A DNA stretch of 7,134 bases from Candidatus Tectimicrobiota bacterium (GTDB lineage: Bacteria > UBA8248), in the NCBI GenBank assembly GCA_016184445.1, contig JACPCT010000138.1, positions 1 through 7,134 of the forward strand, in the 5' to 3' direction. The notes below the pieces were generated by a model. That model was not told the DNA's origin, made no database searches, and was given only the letters and a program-made list of their open reading frames with translations. The position numbers and the translations under genes were made by a program. Every line of letters begins with the position of its first letter. Positions within the stretch are counted from its first letter, which is position 1. Positions 6,554 through 7,134 of the stretch are shown here, piece by piece.

Positions 6554-7134
6554 TCAGGGCCCTGGGAGGGGGGACTGGATCCGCATGGGAGCGAGCCCGC
6601 CCGAGCCCCCCAGGAACCGGCCTTCCTCTGTCACTCTCCGGCTGGTCCGGAAAGTGGGCACTCGCTCCCCCTCGATGAGGCCCAGGAGGCTGAAAGTGAC
6701 GAAGACCTCGCTCTTGTCCCGGGTGTCGGTCAGGGTCAGGGCGACGCCCCAGCAGCAGCTCTGGTAGCGCAGGATGACGCTCTGCTCGAGCGTGGCCCGC
6801 TCCACCTTGTTGAGGCGGGTGAGGTGACGTTGAGGAACCAGTTCCGCCCTCCGTCGAGGAGGAGGCCGGTGGTGTGCTGGCTGATCTCCCCTTCGTAGGG
6901 GTTGTACCGGCTCTCGTGGAGAAGCCGGACCTGGCGCGTGGGGCGGGATTCGACGTCGAGGATCACGCTGCCGAAAGGCCGGCGCTCCCGGATGTCCAAG
7001 TCCTGGCTGCGGCGGGCCTCGGCGATGTAGAAGACCTGGCCGACGGCCACCCGGGCGAGCTGCCGGGTCTCGAAGCCGCCCTCCTCTTTCTCCAGCTTGG
7101 TCAGGAACCGGTTGACGATGGCGTAGGTGATCGT
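6554..7134 (-). pseudogene. lptD: LPS-assembly protein LptD, C-terminal part with frame change (runs off right edge)
   Basis: LptD is the outer-membrane beta-barrel that, with LptE, inserts LPS into the outer leaflet. Only the C-terminal ~190 codons are in the window. Frame 1 enters at 7134 and shows alternating barrel-strand patterns: TITYAIVNRFL, QLARVAVGQVFYI, RPFGSVILDVESRP and EISQHTTGLLLDGGRNWFLNV. Frame 2 takes over near 6820-6830 and carries RHLTRLNKVERATLEQSVILRY, then the diagnostic QSCCWGVALTLT and VFVTFSLLGL segments of LptD C-termini. Between NWFLNV and RHLTRL I would expect another strand or so (perhaps 20-30 residues), so the frame change looks like a loss of DNA and not a one-base slip, but the exact size is uncertain. 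After SLLGL there is a tail of about 37 residues to the TGA at 6556-6554, longer than is usual. The product as written would be truncated and misfolded. Confidence 0.75.

Noticed and set aside
5055..6767. 570-residue open frame on the plus strand
   Set aside because: It is antisense to the clearly real ugd gene and crosses the ugd promoter region. Its His/Gly/Asp-rich low-complexity composition matches a codon-bias shadow.
1..7134. CRISPR array, tRNA, rRNA, insertion sequence or integrase
   Set aside because: No regularly spaced repeats, no tRNA-like cloverleaf or rRNA stretch, no transposase motifs and no terminal inverted repeats were seen on either strand.

Overview
This is a gene-dense window with very high G+C (about 70% by eye). 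Every supported gene lies on the minus strand, so transcription runs from high to low coordinates. The gene set is that of a Gram-negative, diderm bacterium that makes a heptose-containing lipopolysaccharide: an LptD-type outer-membrane LPS translocon, a UDP-glucose to UDP-xylose pathway, and three enzymes of ADP-heptose synthesis. The phylum cannot be fixed from sequence alone. High-GC, non-model lineages (Desulfobacterota-like, Rokubacteria- or Tectomicrobia-like) would fit, but this is a guess.

Layout in transcription order. (1) 7134-6554: C-terminal part of lptD, entering from the right edge and carrying a frame change near 6820-6830. (2) 6553-6453: the only sizeable intergenic gap (101 bases). 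It holds a good sigma70-type promoter, a dyad inside the promoter spacer, and a leader with overlapping hairpins just before ugd. (3) 6452-5118: ugd, intact UDP-glucose 6-dehydrogenase. (4) 5116-4210: a UDP-glucuronate decarboxylase gene (UXS family) broken by an apparent deletion of about 50 bases at 4923/4924. (5) 4213-3521: radC, intact. (6) 3470-2838: gmhA, intact. (7) 2841-1354: hldE, intact and bifunctional. (8) 1357-543: hldD, whose last ~60 family residues are missing and whose frame changes near 580. (9) 532-1: the first 177 residues of a WalJ/YycJ-type metallo-beta-lactamase-fold protein, leaving at the left edge.

From ugd onward the genes look like one operon. There is 1 base between ugd and the decarboxylase gene, 4-base GTGA or ATGA overlaps at uxs/radC, gmhA/hldE and hldE/hldD, and 50 bases between radC and gmhA. 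Ugd and the decarboxylase would convert UDP-glucose to UDP-glucuronate and then UDP-xylose. GmhA, HldE and HldD would convert sedoheptulose 7-phosphate to ADP-L-glycero-D-manno-heptose for the LPS inner core. The phosphatase step (GmhB) is not encoded here.

The most unusual aspect is that three of the eight genes (lptD, uxs, hldD) each carry one frame-changing internal loss of coding sequence, while the genes between them are intact. The losses create two misleading long reading frames: a UXS N-terminus running out of frame into RadC, and HldD running in frame into the MBL protein. Either the locus is decaying or, as I think more likely, the assembly has lost short segments. I see no convincing new defence, mobile or RNA system in this window.
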